13,629 nucleotides of DNA from CF-161 sp035263645. Its GTDB lineage: Bacteria; Chloroflexota; Dormibacteria; Dormibacterales; Dormibacteraceae. The position numbers and the translations under genes are program-made. Below, piece by piece: positions 13,164 through 13,629 of the stretch (its first letter is position 1; each line of letters begins with the position of its first letter). Where the stretch lies: NCBI GenBank assembly GCA_035263645.1, contig DATFRD010000244.1, positions 1 to 13,629 of the forward strand, read 5' to 3'. The notes beneath the pieces were generated by a model. It did not search any database, had not been told where the DNA came from, and was given only the letters and a program-made list of their open reading frames with translations.

Positions 13164-13629
13164 ATGGCCCCCACCCGCGCCGGAATCCTGGGCCTGGCCT
13201 GCGTTGTCGGCCTGTCCACCGGTCTCCTGGGCACCGCAAGCGCTGCGTCCGCTCACGACCGCGGGCGCCCGGCGGCGCAGCACGTCCTGCTGCTGTCGGT
13301 CGACGGGCTGCACCAGTCCGACCTGGCGTGGTTCGTCGCCCACCATCCCCGCTCCGCGCTGGCCGGCCTCGTGAAGAGAGGCGTCGAGTTCACCAACGCC
13401 CAGACGCCGGTGCCGTCAGATTCGTTTCCCGGCCTGGTCGGCCAGGTGACGGGCGGCGATCCGTCGAGCACCGGGATCTACTACGACGACACGTTCAATC
13501 ACGCACTGCTCCCGGCCGGCACCACCAGCTGCGGCGGCGTGGCCCCCGGCGTCGAGGTCACGTACTTCGAGCAGGCGGACCTCAACCAGCGCTCGCTCGA
13601 CGCCGGGCAGGGCCTGGCCGGACTGCCGG
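13164..13629 (+). CDS. Secreted alkaline phosphatase family protein, 5' part
   Basis: The gene is open to the window edge: 155 codons are visible and the C-terminus lies outside. Residues 1-30 form a signal peptide (hydrophobic ILGLACVVGLSTGLLG, then Ala/Ser-rich ending ASA). The mature part opens with HVLLLSVDGLHQSDL, the first metal-binding Asp (D47) of the phosphodiesterase/nucleotide pyrophosphatase branch of the alkaline phosphatase superfamily. PSDSFPGLVGQVTGG (84-98) corresponds to the 'P-x-x-T-F-P-N...VTG' nucleophile segment; the nucleophile would be Ser87 rather than the usual Thr. STGIYYDD (101-108) matches the 'HGI' region. The remaining metal ligands should lie downstream. The ATG at 13164 follows the GAGGAGGAG ribosome binding site. 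It differs from the phosphatase-fold protein at 9411 beyond the shared fold. Likely an exported phosphodiesterase or phosphatase of unknown substrate. Confidence 0.85.
   Translation, partial: MAPTRAGILGLACVVGLSTGLLGTASAASAHDRGRPAAQHVLLLSVDGLHQSDLAWFVAHHPRSALAGLVKRGVEFTNAQTPVPSDSFPGLVGQVTGGDPSSTGIYYDDTFNHALLPAGTTSCGGVAPGVEVTYFEQADLNQRSLDAGQGLAGLP

Noticed and set aside
1..13629. CRISPR array, insertion sequence, phage or toxin-antitoxin module
   Set aside because: No regularly spaced repeats, transposase, integrase or paired small toxin/antitoxin genes were recognised on either strand.

Overview
This is a very GC-rich window (by eye about 70% G+C). Codons in the main genes end almost always in G or C. 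Together with a LAL-type LuxR regulator, GC-only hairpins and several genes whose -10 box lies only 8-11 bases before the start codon, this suggests a high-GC Actinomycetota, perhaps a soil Thermoleophilia-like lineage. The taxonomic call is an inference from style, not from a marker gene. No rRNA, convincing tRNA, insertion sequence, CRISPR array or phage gene is visible.

Layout. (1) 1-1696 differs from the rest: less extreme codon use, one GNAT acetyltransferase with a doubtful C-terminus, then about 660 bases of degraded-looking sequence with a small coding-like frame broken by an in-frame TAA. (2) 1697-3274 carries an endonuclease/exonuclease/phosphatase-fold hydrolase and a class I SAM methyltransferase. 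(3) 3346-5994 is one large LAL-type LuxR regulator (ATPase, helical repeat domain, C-terminal HTH) cut in two by a single in-frame TAG at 4498-4500. It is followed by a DHA2-type MFS exporter (6087-7526), which is its likely target. (4) A convergent CPBP-family membrane protein lies on the minus strand (7603-8403). (5) 8541 to the window end is a plus-strand run of a glycerophosphodiesterase, a secreted 702-residue alkaline-phosphatase-superfamily protein, a GT4-like glycosyltransferase and the start of a second secreted alkaline-phosphatase-superfamily protein.

How the genes may work together. The regulator and exporter form a plausible pair, with a doubled TTGAGGGT motif 22 bp apart between them. 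The right half is rich in phosphoester chemistry: one cytosolic phosphodiesterase and two exported phosphatase-fold proteins around a sugar transferase. This could reflect phosphate scavenging or turnover of a phosphorylated envelope glycan, but each gene seems to have its own promoter, so a single pathway is not shown.

No clearly new multi-gene system is visible. The best leads are the stop-split regulator, a perfect 14-bp hairpin that runs directly into the -10 box of the glycosyltransferase gene, the repeated near-leaderless start architecture, and the broken genes at the left end.
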